From: Thermosyntropha lipolytica DSM 11003
Lineage (GTDB): Bacteria; Bacillota; Syntrophomonadia; Syntrophomonadales; Syntrophomonadaceae
Length of the DNA stretch: 53,308 bases
Direction of reading: 5' to 3'
Assembly: GCF_900129805.1 (NCBI RefSeq)
Contig: NZ_FQWY01000016.1
Location: forward strand, 1-53,308
In this document: positions 27,004 through 34,944 of the stretch, piece by piece
Layout: each line of letters starts with the position of its first letter
How positions within the stretch are numbered: position 1 is the first letter of the stretch
Translations under genes and position numbers: made by a program
Notes under the pieces: generated by a model
Told to the model about the DNA's origin: nothing
Database searches by the model: none
What the model saw: the letters and a program-made list of their open reading frames with translations, nothing else

Positions 27004-27762
27004 TTAGCAATAACAGGAAAGGCCTCCATCAATCATAAAAATATTTCCCGTCAGCCATTTTGACTCATCCGAAGCAAAAAATATTATGGCTGGACTCATG
27101 TCTTCCGGATATCCTATCCTTTTCATGGGAAAAAGACGAGTAAGTTTATCCATCTTTCCACTGGCTTCCAGATGATCAAGCATAGGCTGCAGCATAGGAG
27201 TAACAATATGGGAAGGGCACAAGCAGTTTACCCTTATCTTAGGTCCTAATTCTGCTGCCAAAGCCCGGGTAAGCTGAACTACTCCCCCTTTCATGGCACA
27301 GTAGGCAGATTGGTTCTTGGTTCCCAAAACCCCTAAAATAGAAGAAACATTTATTATGCTTCCTCCCCCGCTTTCCAGCATAAGAGGAACCATGACCTGA
27401 GTAACCAGGAACACGCTCTTTAAATCCACCTGATAGGTATAATCCAATTCTTCCGGCGTAATCTCCAAAAAAGGCTTTACCATAGCTGAACCAGCATTAT
27501 TCACTAATATGTCCAGCCTCCCCCATTCATTTTTCACCATATCCCGCATCTTCCTTATGTCTTCTATTTTCGTAACATCTGCCGGACAGGCTATAGCCTC
27601 CCCACCCTGTTCCTTAATCTGGCTAACTGTTTCCTTCAGTGGTTCTGGCCTTCTTCCCGCTACCAGCACCTTAGCTCCTTCTAAAGCCATATCGATAGCT
27701 GCCTGCCTGCCGATTCCCGTCCCCCCACCTGTGATTATCGCCACCTTATCTTTAAGCCGCAT
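27004..27762 (-). CDS. Short-chain dehydrogenase/reductase (FabG-like)
   Basis: A 252-residue classical SDR. The cofactor motif is GGGTGIGRQAA, followed by NNAG. The catalytic Ser-Tyr-Lys set lies in INVSSILG and SAYCAMKGG. The C-terminal IRVNCLCPSHIVTPM and FMIDGGLSCYC are typical. An Arg-rich AGRRPEP after the second strand suggests NADP(H). The substrate is unknown, with a 3-hydroxyacyl or alcohol substrate being possible. It follows the RACo-like gene after a terminator, so it probably has its own promoter. Confidence 0.9.
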   Translation of the reverse strand: MRLKDKVAIITGGGTGIGRQAAIDMALEGAKVLVAGRRPEPLKETVSQIKEQGGEAIACPADVTKIEDIRKMRDMVKNEWGRLDILVNNAGSAMVKPFLEITPEELDYTYQVDLKSVFLVTQVMVPLMLESGGGSIINVSSILGVLGTKNQSAYCAMKGGVVQLTRALAAELGPKIRVNCLCPSHIVTPMLQPMLDHLEASGKMDKLTRLFPMKRIGYPEDMSPAIIFFASDESKWLTGNIFMIDGGLSCYC

Positions 27763-27809
27763 ATTTTTACCTCCTGAATTTATAGTAATAAAATTATTTA
27801 AAGCATTTA

Positions 27810-27850
27810 TTCTGCATATAAATTTTTTTCCCTTTTCCCGTTATGCAGAA
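27810..27850. repeat. Inverted repeat upstream of the SDR gene
   Basis: TTCTGCATA and TATGCAGAA form a perfect 9-bp inverted repeat with a 23-nt spacer, 48-88 bp upstream of the SDR start. It could be an operator pair or a stem in the leader. Confidence 0.45.
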
Positions 27851-27865
27851 AATAAAAATCTTATT

Positions 27866-27896
27866 AAAGCATAAGGCGGCCTTAAAGCCGCCTTAC
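27866..27896 (-). terminator. Terminator overlapping the stop of the RACo-like gene
   Basis: AAGGCGGC (coding the last Arg codons) pairs with GCCGCCTT across the stop codon. A T-containing tail follows on the minus strand. Confidence 0.75.
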
Positions 27897-29738
27897 ATCA
27901 AAATCAAGATTATTTATAAACCTTTCTTCAAAATCGGCTTCCCGGGCTAGTTCCACATATTCCACTTTCCCCTTTATCTCTTCCGCTTTTTTAAGCATCT
28001 TAGACGAAACCAAAGCCATAATGGCTCCTTTAGCTGCCGCATTGCCGATATTTTTTATTTTGGAAACCTCAACCCCGGGAAGCAACCCTATTTTTATACA
28101 GTTTGTCGGATTAAGATAAGACCCAAAAGTTCCCGCCAGCAAAATATAATCCAGATCATCTTCACTTATGCCTGCTTTATGCATAAGGATATCTATAGCC
28201 GTCCTTATGGCCCCCTTGGCCAGCTGTACCTGTCTTATATCTTCCTGATTGAAGACCAGAGGATTATTCCTTACCATTTTTATGTCATCACATATTACAA
28301 TTTCGCTACCCCGGCTGCCTGCTGTTACCTTAAGCCTTTGGCGGGCTTTTTCCGTAATTATTCCTCTATTGTCAATATAGCCAGCCGTGAGCAGGCAGGA
28401 AACCAGATCTATTACCGCCGAACCACAGATATTTTTTACCTGTCCCTCCCCTATAAAGGTAAATCGCAAGTTTTCTTCCTCATCCAGATAAAACTTGTTT
28501 ATACTCCCTTCTTCAGCTCTCCCGCCACTGGTAATATTGCCTCCCTCAAAGGCAGGCCCTGCTGCTGCTGAAGCTGCCCACATCCTATCACCACAGGCTA
28601 GCACCACTTCTCCATTTGTTCCTATATCAACCAGAAGGTATCTTGCAGGAGGATCTGGTTCCAGACTTAAAATACAGGCTACAGTATCCCCGCCTACAAA
28701 ACCTCCTACCTGCGGCAGTATAAATAAATCCGCCTGCATATTGACATTTATCCCTAGTTTCCACGCTTCTAATTTCAGACCTTGCTTAAAAATTCCCGCA
28801 TAAGGTGCAGCCGCAAAGCCTCTAACACTTAAACCAGCCAGAAAATGCAGCATAACCGGATTGCCAGCCGCCGTAATCTTGTAAATCTGCTCTGTCGATA
28901 TATTCTCTTCTTCTGCCAGCTCTTTTATCATGCTGTTAATATTATTTATCAATATTCTATGCATTTTATTAAGTCCATCTTCCTTTTCCAGACAGTAGCT
29001 TACACGCGATATTATGTCAGCTCCATAAATCCTCTGCATATTCGTTCTGGAAATTACTCCTTTTATCTCCCCTTTTTCGAGATCTACCAGAGCCGCAAAA
29101 AGGCTGGTAGTCCCCAGGTCCAGAGCAAGACCATAAACCCCTTCTATTTTCTTATCTATTCTTTTTACTACCCGGTTGTCAAAAACCAGAGCCTTAAGCT
29201 CTATAGCTGGCCGCCCTGCCCTATCGAATAAAAGCAAGTGGTTTAAATTATCCATAGTAAGATCCAGTTTATAACCATGCCAGGCTTCAACTAGCCGGTC
29301 ATAAATAGGGCTGGGTGCTAAATCATCCAGGCCAGGTATAAAAAAATTTACCACCTTTACGGTTTCTTCATCGCGGATCATTTCCGGGCTAAAGGCAAAA
29401 GGAGCCTTATCACTTAATCGAAATTCTGCATTTTTTTCTTCTACATATACAGATACTTCCCCTGCTATCCGGCAGTGACAGGCCAGCCTTATACCTTTGC
29501 GTATCTCATCAGGAAGCAGCTTTTCCTTCTCGGTAGAGGTTAAATCATTTACCTTTCCTTCTACCTTTATTTTGCACTTGCCGCAGTAGCCCCGTCCCCC
29601 ACAGTTATTATTATCATCATTTATAAAGTTATGGGCTGCTAAAAATGACCATAAATCCTGCCCCGGTAAAGCCCAAAAAACCTGGCTCTTTTCGCCTGTT
29701 ATTACATTTATTCTTGCTTTTTCTTCCACCGGTCCCAC
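27882..29738 (-). CDS. Ferredoxin-ASKHA protein (RACo-like, DUF4445)
   Basis: A 618-residue protein. An N-terminal 2Fe-2S ferredoxin domain has Cys46, Cys52, Cys55 and Cys87 (CGGRGYCGKC, then ACHC). A linker and a large ASKHA ATPase domain follow, with LALDLGTTSLFAALVD, LLVDIGTNGEVVLACGD and LLAGTFGSYL. Relatives use ATP to reduce the cobalt of corrinoid Fe-S proteins or methyltransferases back to Co(I). No corrinoid protein or methyltransferase is nearby, so the partner is unknown. It lies 6 bp after the FdhD-like gene and is probably co-transcribed with it. Confidence 0.88.
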   Translation of the reverse strand: MGPVEEKARINVITGEKSQVFWALPGQDLWSFLAAHNFINDDNNNCGGRGYCGKCKIKVEGKVNDLTSTEKEKLLPDEIRKGIRLACHCRIAGEVSVYVEEKNAEFRLSDKAPFAFSPEMIRDEETVKVVNFFIPGLDDLAPSPIYDRLVEAWHGYKLDLTMDNLNHLLLFDRAGRPAIELKALVFDNRVVKRIDKKIEGVYGLALDLGTTSLFAALVDLEKGEIKGVISRTNMQRIYGADIISRVSYCLEKEDGLNKMHRILINNINSMIKELAEEENISTEQIYKITAAGNPVMLHFLAGLSVRGFAAAPYAGIFKQGLKLEAWKLGINVNMQADLFILPQVGGFVGGDTVACILSLEPDPPARYLLVDIGTNGEVVLACGDRMWAASAAAGPAFEGGNITSGGRAEEGSINKFYLDEEENLRFTFIGEGQVKNICGSAVIDLVSCLLTAGYIDNRGIITEKARQRLKVTAGSRGSEIVICDDIKMVRNNPLVFNQEDIRQVQLAKGAIRTAIDILMHKAGISEDDLDYILLAGTFGSYLNPTNCIKIGLLPGVEVSKIKNIGNAAAKGAIMALVSSKMLKKAEEIKGKVEYVELAREADFEERFINNLDFDVRRL

Positions 29739-29744
29739 CTGCTC

Positions 29745-30482
29745 TTAATTTTTAAGTTTTACTCTCCTCGTCCCGGTATAGATGTTAAAACGCTCCTCCC
29801 GGGTAAACCCTATTACCGTCATATCATGGGCCAGAGCAAACTCCACCGCCATGCTGGTAACCGCTGCCCGGGAAACCAGAAACTTAAGCCCCATGTTAAA
29901 AGCCTTATAACATATTTCATGGGTAATCCGTCCGCTGCTTAAAAGCAATTTATCCTCTAAGCTTATACCCTTTTGCAAACAGTAGCCGTATACCTTATCT
30001 ACGGCATTATGCCGACCCACATCTTCTCTGGTAACCAGAATACTATCTTTATCGGCAATACTCATTACATGAACTGCTCCTGTCATCTTGTGCAGTTCAG
30101 ATATTTGCAAATGTTTTTCCATCAAGCCTAGAATATCTTCGGCATAAACAAAAAAGTCAGCACCCTTCCTGTTATTATCAGGCCCCGGTATAAAGGAAGA
30201 ATTATTTAAAAATACTTTAATTTCATCATTATTAATAATAATATCGTTAATTTCCCGGCAATTTTTAATCTTCCCATTTATAGCCAGATTGCCAATTACC
30301 AGCTCTTCCAGATATTCAGGCGTACAATAAAAACTGCCGTAAAAGTGGTTATCTACCCATACTTTATAACCATTTTCGCAGATTATATAATCTTCTTCCT
30401 CCTTTAGCCCTTTTCCCCTTCTATATCTTTTAATAGTGCGGCATATAGTTTTATTATCCAGATACTGTTCTTTTTCCAGCAC
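29745..30482 (-). CDS. FdhD-like protein without the CxxC motif
   Basis: A 245-residue FdhD-family protein. The second half is convincing: TGAVHVMSIAD, EDVGRHNAVDKVYGYCL, LLLSSGRITHEICYKAF, VSRAAVTSMAVEFA and ERFNIYTGTRRV. FdhD normally transfers sulfur from a cysteine desulfurase to the Mo/W cofactor of formate dehydrogenase, using two Cys of a CxxC loop in the middle. Here that place reads NNSSFIPGPDNNRKGADFF and has no cysteine, so the standard persulfide chemistry cannot run there. It starts at a GTG behind GGAGG and precedes the RACo-like gene. Confidence 0.82.
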   Translation of the reverse strand: MLEKEQYLDNKTICRTIKRYRRGKGLKEEEDYIICENGYKVWVDNHFYGSFYCTPEYLEELVIGNLAINGKIKNCREINDIIINNDEIKVFLNNSSFIPGPDNNRKGADFFVYAEDILGLMEKHLQISELHKMTGAVHVMSIADKDSILVTREDVGRHNAVDKVYGYCLQKGISLEDKLLLSSGRITHEICYKAFNMGLKFLVSRAAVTSMAVEFALAHDMTVIGFTREERFNIYTGTRRVKLKN

Positions 30483-30529
30483 AATTAAAGCCTCCTTAAC
30501 TTAAATAGTAAAACATTCAGGTCTATCTA

Positions 30530-30560
30530 CACAAAAAGGCGGCCAAAAGCCGCCTTTAAA
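30530..30560 (-). terminator. Terminator after the 108-aa membrane protein
   Basis: The 9-bp stem AAAGGCGGC/GCCGCCTTT is followed by Ts on the minus strand. The same GGCGGC stem type recurs at 27873. Confidence 0.82.
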
Positions 30561-30580
30561 TCTCATTATCACGTATAAGG

Positions 30581-30907
30581 TTATTCGGCCTTGGTTTCTG
30601 CCATCAGGACAAAAGCAAAGATAAAAACCCAAACTAATGAAACTACCAAAGCCAAAGTAGCACGGGATAAATCCCCTTCGGCATATGCTTTATTACCCAT
30701 AGAGTAAAGATAATTAAATACAATAAGCCCTACTCCAGTTAAAATATATACTGCTTTCTTTACCCCTTTGGATAGAGAAAAATTCTTAGCCCATCCACAG
30801 AATTTAACAAAAATTATGATCGATAAAATGACTACCAAAATAGCAACTACTGGATGGGAAAATATTCCGCCACTTCCTGCATGAGCAGCTCCTGCTCCAA
30901 ATACCAT
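30581..30907 (-). CDS. 108-residue membrane protein, unknown
   Basis: Not recognised. The N-terminus is small and glycine/alanine-rich (VFGAGAAHAGSGG), followed by three hydrophobic segments at about 17-37, 48-66 and 84-103 and an acidic end. A Trp-Ala-Lys stretch (FCGWAKNFSLSKGVKKA) probably faces the cytoplasm. It stands upstream of the fdhD-like gene but is separated from it by a terminator. A good GGGGGG-type ribosome site precedes it. Confidence 0.72.
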   Translation of the reverse strand: MVFGAGAAHAGSGGIFSHPVVAILVVILSIIIFVKFCGWAKNFSLSKGVKKAVYILTGVGLIVFNYLYSMGNKAYAEGDLSRATLALVVSLVWVFIFAFVLMAETKAE

Positions 30908-31153
30908 AAAAACCGTTCCCCCCTCTCTTTAGGAATTATTTTATTATTTTATCCCCGTTGATACAAGCCCCATAGCCAAAATACAAACCCAACTTATTTC
31001 CGGTCATTAGTATTATTCGGTTTATTTTTCTTTTTTCCTGCTGAAAATAAATTATTTTAAAAAAGAAGTAATTTTCCTGCAATTCATTCCTGCCCTTTAC
31101 AAAATTTTTAATATTTATTATAATTATGCCTGCGAAAGTCAGTCATGATAAAA

Positions 31154-31509
31154 GAGTAAGCAAATCGGATAGCCGCGGGTATATGTTCTATATACCTGAG
31201 GAAAGTCGGAGCTCCACAGGGCAGGGTGCTGGATAACGTCCAGTGGGGGCGACCCCAAGGAAAGTGCCACAGAAACAAACCGCCACGGAAGGATTTATTC
31301 CGTGGTAAGGGTGGAAAGGTGAGGTAAGAGCTCACCAGCGTTTAGGCGACTAAACGGCTAGGTAAACCCCACCCGGAGCAAGACCAAATAGGGGAACTAG
31401 GAAGTGGCCCGCTTCGTTCCCGGGTTAGGTCGCTTGAGGTGTCAGGCAACTGGCATCCCAGATAGATGGCTATCCTCGACAGAACTCCGCTTACAGATTT
31501 GCTTACTTA
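31154..31509 (+). ncRNA. rnpB: RNase P RNA (bacterial type A)
   Basis: The RNA component of RNase P, which trims the 5' ends of tRNA precursors. The 5' AGTAAGCAAATC pairs with the 3' GATTTGCTTACT to close helix P1. Conserved core blocks are present, including GAGGAAAGTCGGAGCTCC, CAGGGCAGGGTGCTGG, AAAGTGCCACAGAAACA and GGTAAACCCCACCCGGAGCA. A terminator follows. Any ORF read across this region is a by-product. Confidence 0.95.
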
Positions 31510-31519
31510 AAATACGCTA

Positions 31520-31556
31520 AAAAAGTGCGCCTATGCTAAAGGCGCACTTTTTTATT
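31520..31556 (+). terminator. Terminator after RNase P RNA
   Basis: The 10-bp stem AAAGTGCGCC/GGCGCACTTT is followed by TTTTA. The A-rich other side could also serve the small ORF on the minus strand. Confidence 0.88.
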
Positions 31557-31565
31557 TGGCAACCC

Positions 31566-31676
31566 CTACTTTAATTCGCCGCTTTCTTCAGTCCCAGTTG
31601 GGCTGCTTTTCTGCTCCAATTTCTGCCCTTTTTTGCTTTCCAGTTTAGCTTTATTTTTCTGTTCTTTCTTGGCCAT
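31566..31676 (-). CDS. 36-residue lysine-rich peptide
   Basis: An unrecognised small ORF that starts MAKKEQKNKAKLESKKGQKL and ends TEESGELK. It is highly basic in the first half, has no hydrophobic segment and is probably disordered. A GGGGG ribosome site lies eight to ten bases before the ATG. It is convergent with rnpB and shares the intergenic terminator. It could be a small nucleic-acid-binding or spore-type peptide, but nothing in the sequence decides this. Confidence 0.5.
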   Translation of the reverse strand: MAKKEQKNKAKLESKKGQKLEQKSSPTGTEESGELK

Positions 31677-32008
31677 TCTTTTACCCCCTTTATTTCCTGA
31701 CCAGTATTAAAGGCTATTAATATTATGCTACTAAAAATTAAAACTATACATTTCTGTTTTATAGGTTCTGGCTTTTTGTCAAAAGTTGTCCTAAAGGCTT
31801 ATATTTTTTCTATTGTAAAAATTTTTCATAAGTTTTACCATGTTATTAAGGTAGAGTTTTTGATTAATTTTTAATTTTTTCAATAGTTAAATAATTACAT
31901 TTTGTCATTAATTTTAAAATAGTGTAATAATTGCACCCAAATCAGGCATATAGATTTAAAGGACAAGACTATATTTTAGAGTTTTTACGAGAGAGGGGTG
32001 TTAAAAAT
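31677..32008. other. Noncoding region upstream of the thiolase gene
   Basis: AT-rich, with no ORF or known RNA motif seen. A candidate promoter for the thiolase operon is TTGTCA (31902-31907), 17 bases, TAATAA (31925-31930), giving a 5' leader of about 70 nt. TTACA and TGTAA half-sites flank the spacer and could form an operator. Confidence 0.4.
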
Positions 32009-33208
32009 ATGCGTGAAGTTGTTGTGGTAAGCCTTTGCCGGACAGCCATAGGCAAATTTATGGGAAGCCTGAAAGATGTACAAGCCAAGGAACTAGCTAT
32101 AACTGTTGGCAAAGCAGCTATTGAAAGAGCAGGAATTACCCCTGATATGGTGGACGAAATTACTATGGGACAGGTATATCCCCACATGCAGGGTTCTCTT
32201 CCCGCCCGCCAGGTAGCCATGGCAATAGGCTTGCCGGTCAGAAGCGCTGCTGTAAACATAAACCAGAACTGTGCCTCCGGCATGCGCGCTATGGAAATCG
32301 CCTGCAATGACATAATGCTTGGAAAAACCGATATAGCTCTGGTCATAGGTGTGGAAAGCATGACCAATGTACCTTACATGCTTCCTAAAGCGCGCATGGG
32401 TTACCGTATGAACCATGGCACTATTGAAGATGCCATGATCCACGATGGGCTCTTCGATGCTATGGTACCTGGACATATGGGAATTACGGCCGAAAATGTT
32501 GCGGAAAAATACGGCATAACCCGCCGCGAATGTGACGAACTTGCCCTCATGAGCCACCAAAGAGCAACCCGCGCCGTAAAGGAAGGCTTCTTCAAAGAGG
32601 AAATAGTCCCGGTAGAAATTAAAACTAAAAAAGGCACCATCCTTTATGAAACTGATGAGCACATGATCCCTGATGCCAACCTGGAAGCCATGAGCAAACT
32701 GCCTCCTGTTTTCAAAAAAGACGGTGTAGTAACAGCAGCCAATGCTTCCGGCATAAATGACGGAGCAGCAGCAGCAGTAGTAATGTCTAAAGAAAAAGCA
32801 CAGGAATTAGGCCTAAGCCCACTAATGAAACTGGTAACCATATGCAGTGAGGGGGTAGATCCCAAAATCATGGGGCTGGGCCCGGCCGTTGCTATTCCTA
32901 AAGCTTTAAAACTAGCCGGGCTTAAGTTTGACGACATCGAGTACTGGGAAATAAATGAAGCTTTCGCCGCTCAGTTTTTAGGAGTAAAAAGAATGCTCAA
33001 AGAAGATTATGGCATGGAACTGGATATGGAAAAGTGCAATCTCAACGGATCTGGTATTGCTTTAGGACATCCGGTAGGATGTACAGGGCTGCGCATAATT
33101 GTATCCCTGTATTATCAGATGGTAAGGATGGGAGCTAGACTCGGCGGGGCTTCACTTTGTGTCGGAGGCGGCCCGGCCATGGCTTCTATCTGGAGCAGAG
33201 ATATTTAA
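32009..33208 (+). CDS. Acetyl-CoA acetyltransferase (thiolase)
   Basis: A 399-residue thiolase. The acyl-Cys lies in NQNCASGMRAMEIA, the catalytic His in ALGHPVGCTGLR, and the second Cys in LCVGGGPAMA. It cleaves acetoacetyl- or 3-ketoacyl-CoA to acetyl-CoA (or runs in reverse). I start at the ATG 32009 behind AGAGAGGGG. Upstream residues are not thiolase-like. It sits 27 bp before an acyl-CoA dehydrogenase, so the two are an operon for the ends of a beta-oxidation cycle. This suits a butyrate or fatty-acid oxidiser. Confidence 0.95.
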   Translation: MREVVVVSLCRTAIGKFMGSLKDVQAKELAITVGKAAIERAGITPDMVDEITMGQVYPHMQGSLPARQVAMAIGLPVRSAAVNINQNCASGMRAMEIACNDIMLGKTDIALVIGVESMTNVPYMLPKARMGYRMNHGTIEDAMIHDGLFDAMVPGHMGITAENVAEKYGITRRECDELALMSHQRATRAVKEGFFKEEIVPVEIKTKKGTILYETDEHMIPDANLEAMSKLPPVFKKDGVVTAANASGINDGAAAAVVMSKEKAQELGLSPLMKLVTICSEGVDPKIMGLGPAVAIPKALKLAGLKFDDIEYWEINEAFAAQFLGVKRMLKEDYGMELDMEKCNLNGSGIALGHPVGCTGLRIIVSLYYQMVRMGARLGGASLCVGGGPAMASIWSRDI

Positions 33209-33235
33209 TTTTAAAAAGATGGGGGGATTTATTTT

Positions 33236-34375
33236 ATGGATTTCCGGTTAACTGAAGAACAAGAAATGATGAAAAGAATGGCCCGCGAATTTGCCGACAA
33301 CGAAATTGCTCCTTATGCGCAGGAATGGGACAAAAACAATATTTTCCCGGAAGAAACAGTTAAAAAAATGCACGAGTTAGGCCTCATGACTATAGGCGTA
33401 CCTGCCGAATACGGAGGCCCGGGACTTGACCATGTTGCCCAAAACATAGTAACGGAAGAAATTGCCCGCGGCGATGCCGGTATCGCCACTACCATGGCTG
33501 CCAGTACCCTGCTGGCTGCTGATCCTGTCTTGATTGCCGGCACCCATGAGCAGAAAAAATGGTTTTATGGCATGCAAAATGAAGGAGCCATCGCTGCCTT
33601 TTGCCTTACCGAGCCGGAAGCTGGTTCTGATGTAGCCAACTTATCAACCCGCTGCATAAAAGATGGAGATTATTATATTTTAAACGGCACCAAACAATTC
33701 ATAAGCAATGGTGGAGTAGCTCAGCTCTATGTAGTTTTTGCCACCCTGGATAAAAAACTGGGGCATAAAGGAATATGTGCATTTATGGTTGATCGCAATA
33801 CCCCAGGAGTATCGGTAGGACCCAAAGAAGATAAACTGGGAATAAGAAGCTCCAACACCACCCAGGTAATATTTGAAGATGTCCGCGTACCTGCCAAAAA
33901 CCTTCTGGGCAAAGAAGGTGAAGGATTCAAAATCGCTATGAAAACCCTGGATCTTTCCCGCGCTTCCGTAGCCGCCATGGCGGTAGGAGTTGCCCAGGCC
34001 GCCATGGAAGCATCTATTAAATACGCCAAAGAGAGAAAACAATTCGGCAAACCGATTGCTTCTTTTCAGGCTATACAGTTTATGCTGGCTGATATGGCCC
34101 AGTACATTCACGCTGCCCGCCTTTTATACCTGGAAGCATCAAGCCGTCAGGATATGGGGCTTCCTTTTACCCAGATAGCATCCCTGGCTAAATGTTTTGC
34201 CGGTGATGTAGCCATGAAGGTAGCTACGGATGCGGTTCAGATATTTGGAGGCTACGGCTATACCAAAGAATACCCGGTGGAAAAATACTTCCGAGATGCC
34301 AAGATAATGCAGATATTTGAAGGAACAGCTCAGGTACAAAGACTGGTTATTGCCCGCGACCTTCTGCGTGACTAG
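33236..34375 (+). CDS. Short-chain acyl-CoA dehydrogenase (butyryl-CoA type)
   Basis: A 379-residue FAD-dependent acyl-CoA dehydrogenase. Signatures are AAFCLTEPEAGSDVANLST, QIFGGYGYTKEYPVEKYFRDAK and QIFEGTAQVQRLVIARDLL. The Glu of FEGTAQ is the usual catalytic base of short-chain enzymes. It forms the 2-enoyl-CoA and passes electrons to ETF. No etfAB, crotonase or hydroxyacyl-CoA dehydrogenase gene is in the window. It follows the thiolase gene, with a GGGGGG ribosome site, and ends at a terminator. Confidence 0.95.
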   Translation: MDFRLTEEQEMMKRMAREFADNEIAPYAQEWDKNNIFPEETVKKMHELGLMTIGVPAEYGGPGLDHVAQNIVTEEIARGDAGIATTMAASTLLAADPVLIAGTHEQKKWFYGMQNEGAIAAFCLTEPEAGSDVANLSTRCIKDGDYYILNGTKQFISNGGVAQLYVVFATLDKKLGHKGICAFMVDRNTPGVSVGPKEDKLGIRSSNTTQVIFEDVRVPAKNLLGKEGEGFKIAMKTLDLSRASVAAMAVGVAQAAMEASIKYAKERKQFGKPIASFQAIQFMLADMAQYIHAARLLYLEASSRQDMGLPFTQIASLAKCFAGDVAMKVATDAVQIFGGYGYTKEYPVEKYFRDAKIMQIFEGTAQVQRLVIARDLLRD

Positions 34376-34382
34376 TTAATAA

Positions 34383-34412
34383 ATAAGGGGGGCTCCCCCC
34401 CTTCGTTTTTGC
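34383..34412 (+). terminator. Terminator after the acyl-CoA dehydrogenase gene
   Basis: AAGGGGGG and CCCCCCCTT form a stem with a very short loop, followed by CGTTTTT. Confidence 0.75.
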
Positions 34413-34432
34413 TGGTTTTCGAGGATTTTTAT

Positions 34433-34645
34433 CTAATAATCCGCAGAAACAGGGGGAAGTTTTTTTCCTGACTTTATCAGTTCCCCCCTAAAAAACCTGA
34501 AAACAGGCAAATCTAAAGATAAAAATGTATAAATTGTACCTACAACTGTTTTACCAGGTAAAACATTCTTAACCTTTCTAGACTTAAAAAGCAGGCCTAA
34601 ACAAAGACCTGCTCTAATTAAAATCTTCTTTTTTAATTCCTCCAT
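34433..34645 (-). CDS. Possible 70-residue basic protein
   Basis: Not recognised. It has a basic N-terminus, a hydrophobic middle (TVVGTIYTFLSLDLPVFRFF) and no cysteine motif. The only nearby ribosome site (AGAAAGG) touches the ATG, which is poor, and GGAGG lies within the first codons. It is on the same strand as, and 37 bp after, the CBU_0592-like gene. It may be real or just an open frame. Confidence 0.3.
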   Translation of the reverse strand: MEELKKKILIRAGLCLGLLFKSRKVKNVLPGKTVVGTIYTFLSLDLPVFRFFRGELIKSGKKLPPVSADY

Positions 34646-34682
34646 CCTTTCTTCTGCAAGCCAGTCAATTTGGCAATTAGCT

Positions 34683-34928
34683 TTATAAGATCCAGCTCCT
34701 TTTCCTCCAGAATTTTAGCAGAGCATAAATACTTACTGCTGCCCAGGTTCCTTCCAGAAATAAAAACCCCCACTGATGCCCCAAAAAAGCTATGTAGGCC
34801 AGAGTTCCGGTAGCAATAAAATTGGTTAAGTTAAAAGCTCGTCCTTCGTTGGATAATTTCCCCGTTTGCAAAAGGGCATAGGCACCTAAAACTGCTACAG
34901 AAGCTAAAAAAGCGATTACCTGGTTCAC
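34683..34928 (-). CDS. Small membrane protein (CBU_0592-like)
   Basis: An 81-residue protein with three hydrophobic segments. The pattern LQTGKLSNEGRAFNLTNFIA followed by FLEGTWAAVSIYALLKF resembles the CBU_0592 domain as I remember it, where a conserved central Asn-rich segment separates membrane helices and a Glu lies in the last helix. Function is unknown. It follows the inositol-monophosphatase-like gene by 16 bp. Confidence 0.72.
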   Translation of the reverse strand: MNQVIAFLASVAVLGAYALLQTGKLSNEGRAFNLTNFIATGTLAYIAFLGHQWGFLFLEGTWAAVSIYALLKFWRKRSWIL

Positions 34929-34944
34929 AACTCCTCTCCCTCTC

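Noticed and set aside
31108-31335. 75-residue minus-strand frame
   Set aside because: It lies within the RNase P RNA gene and has no family-like feature.
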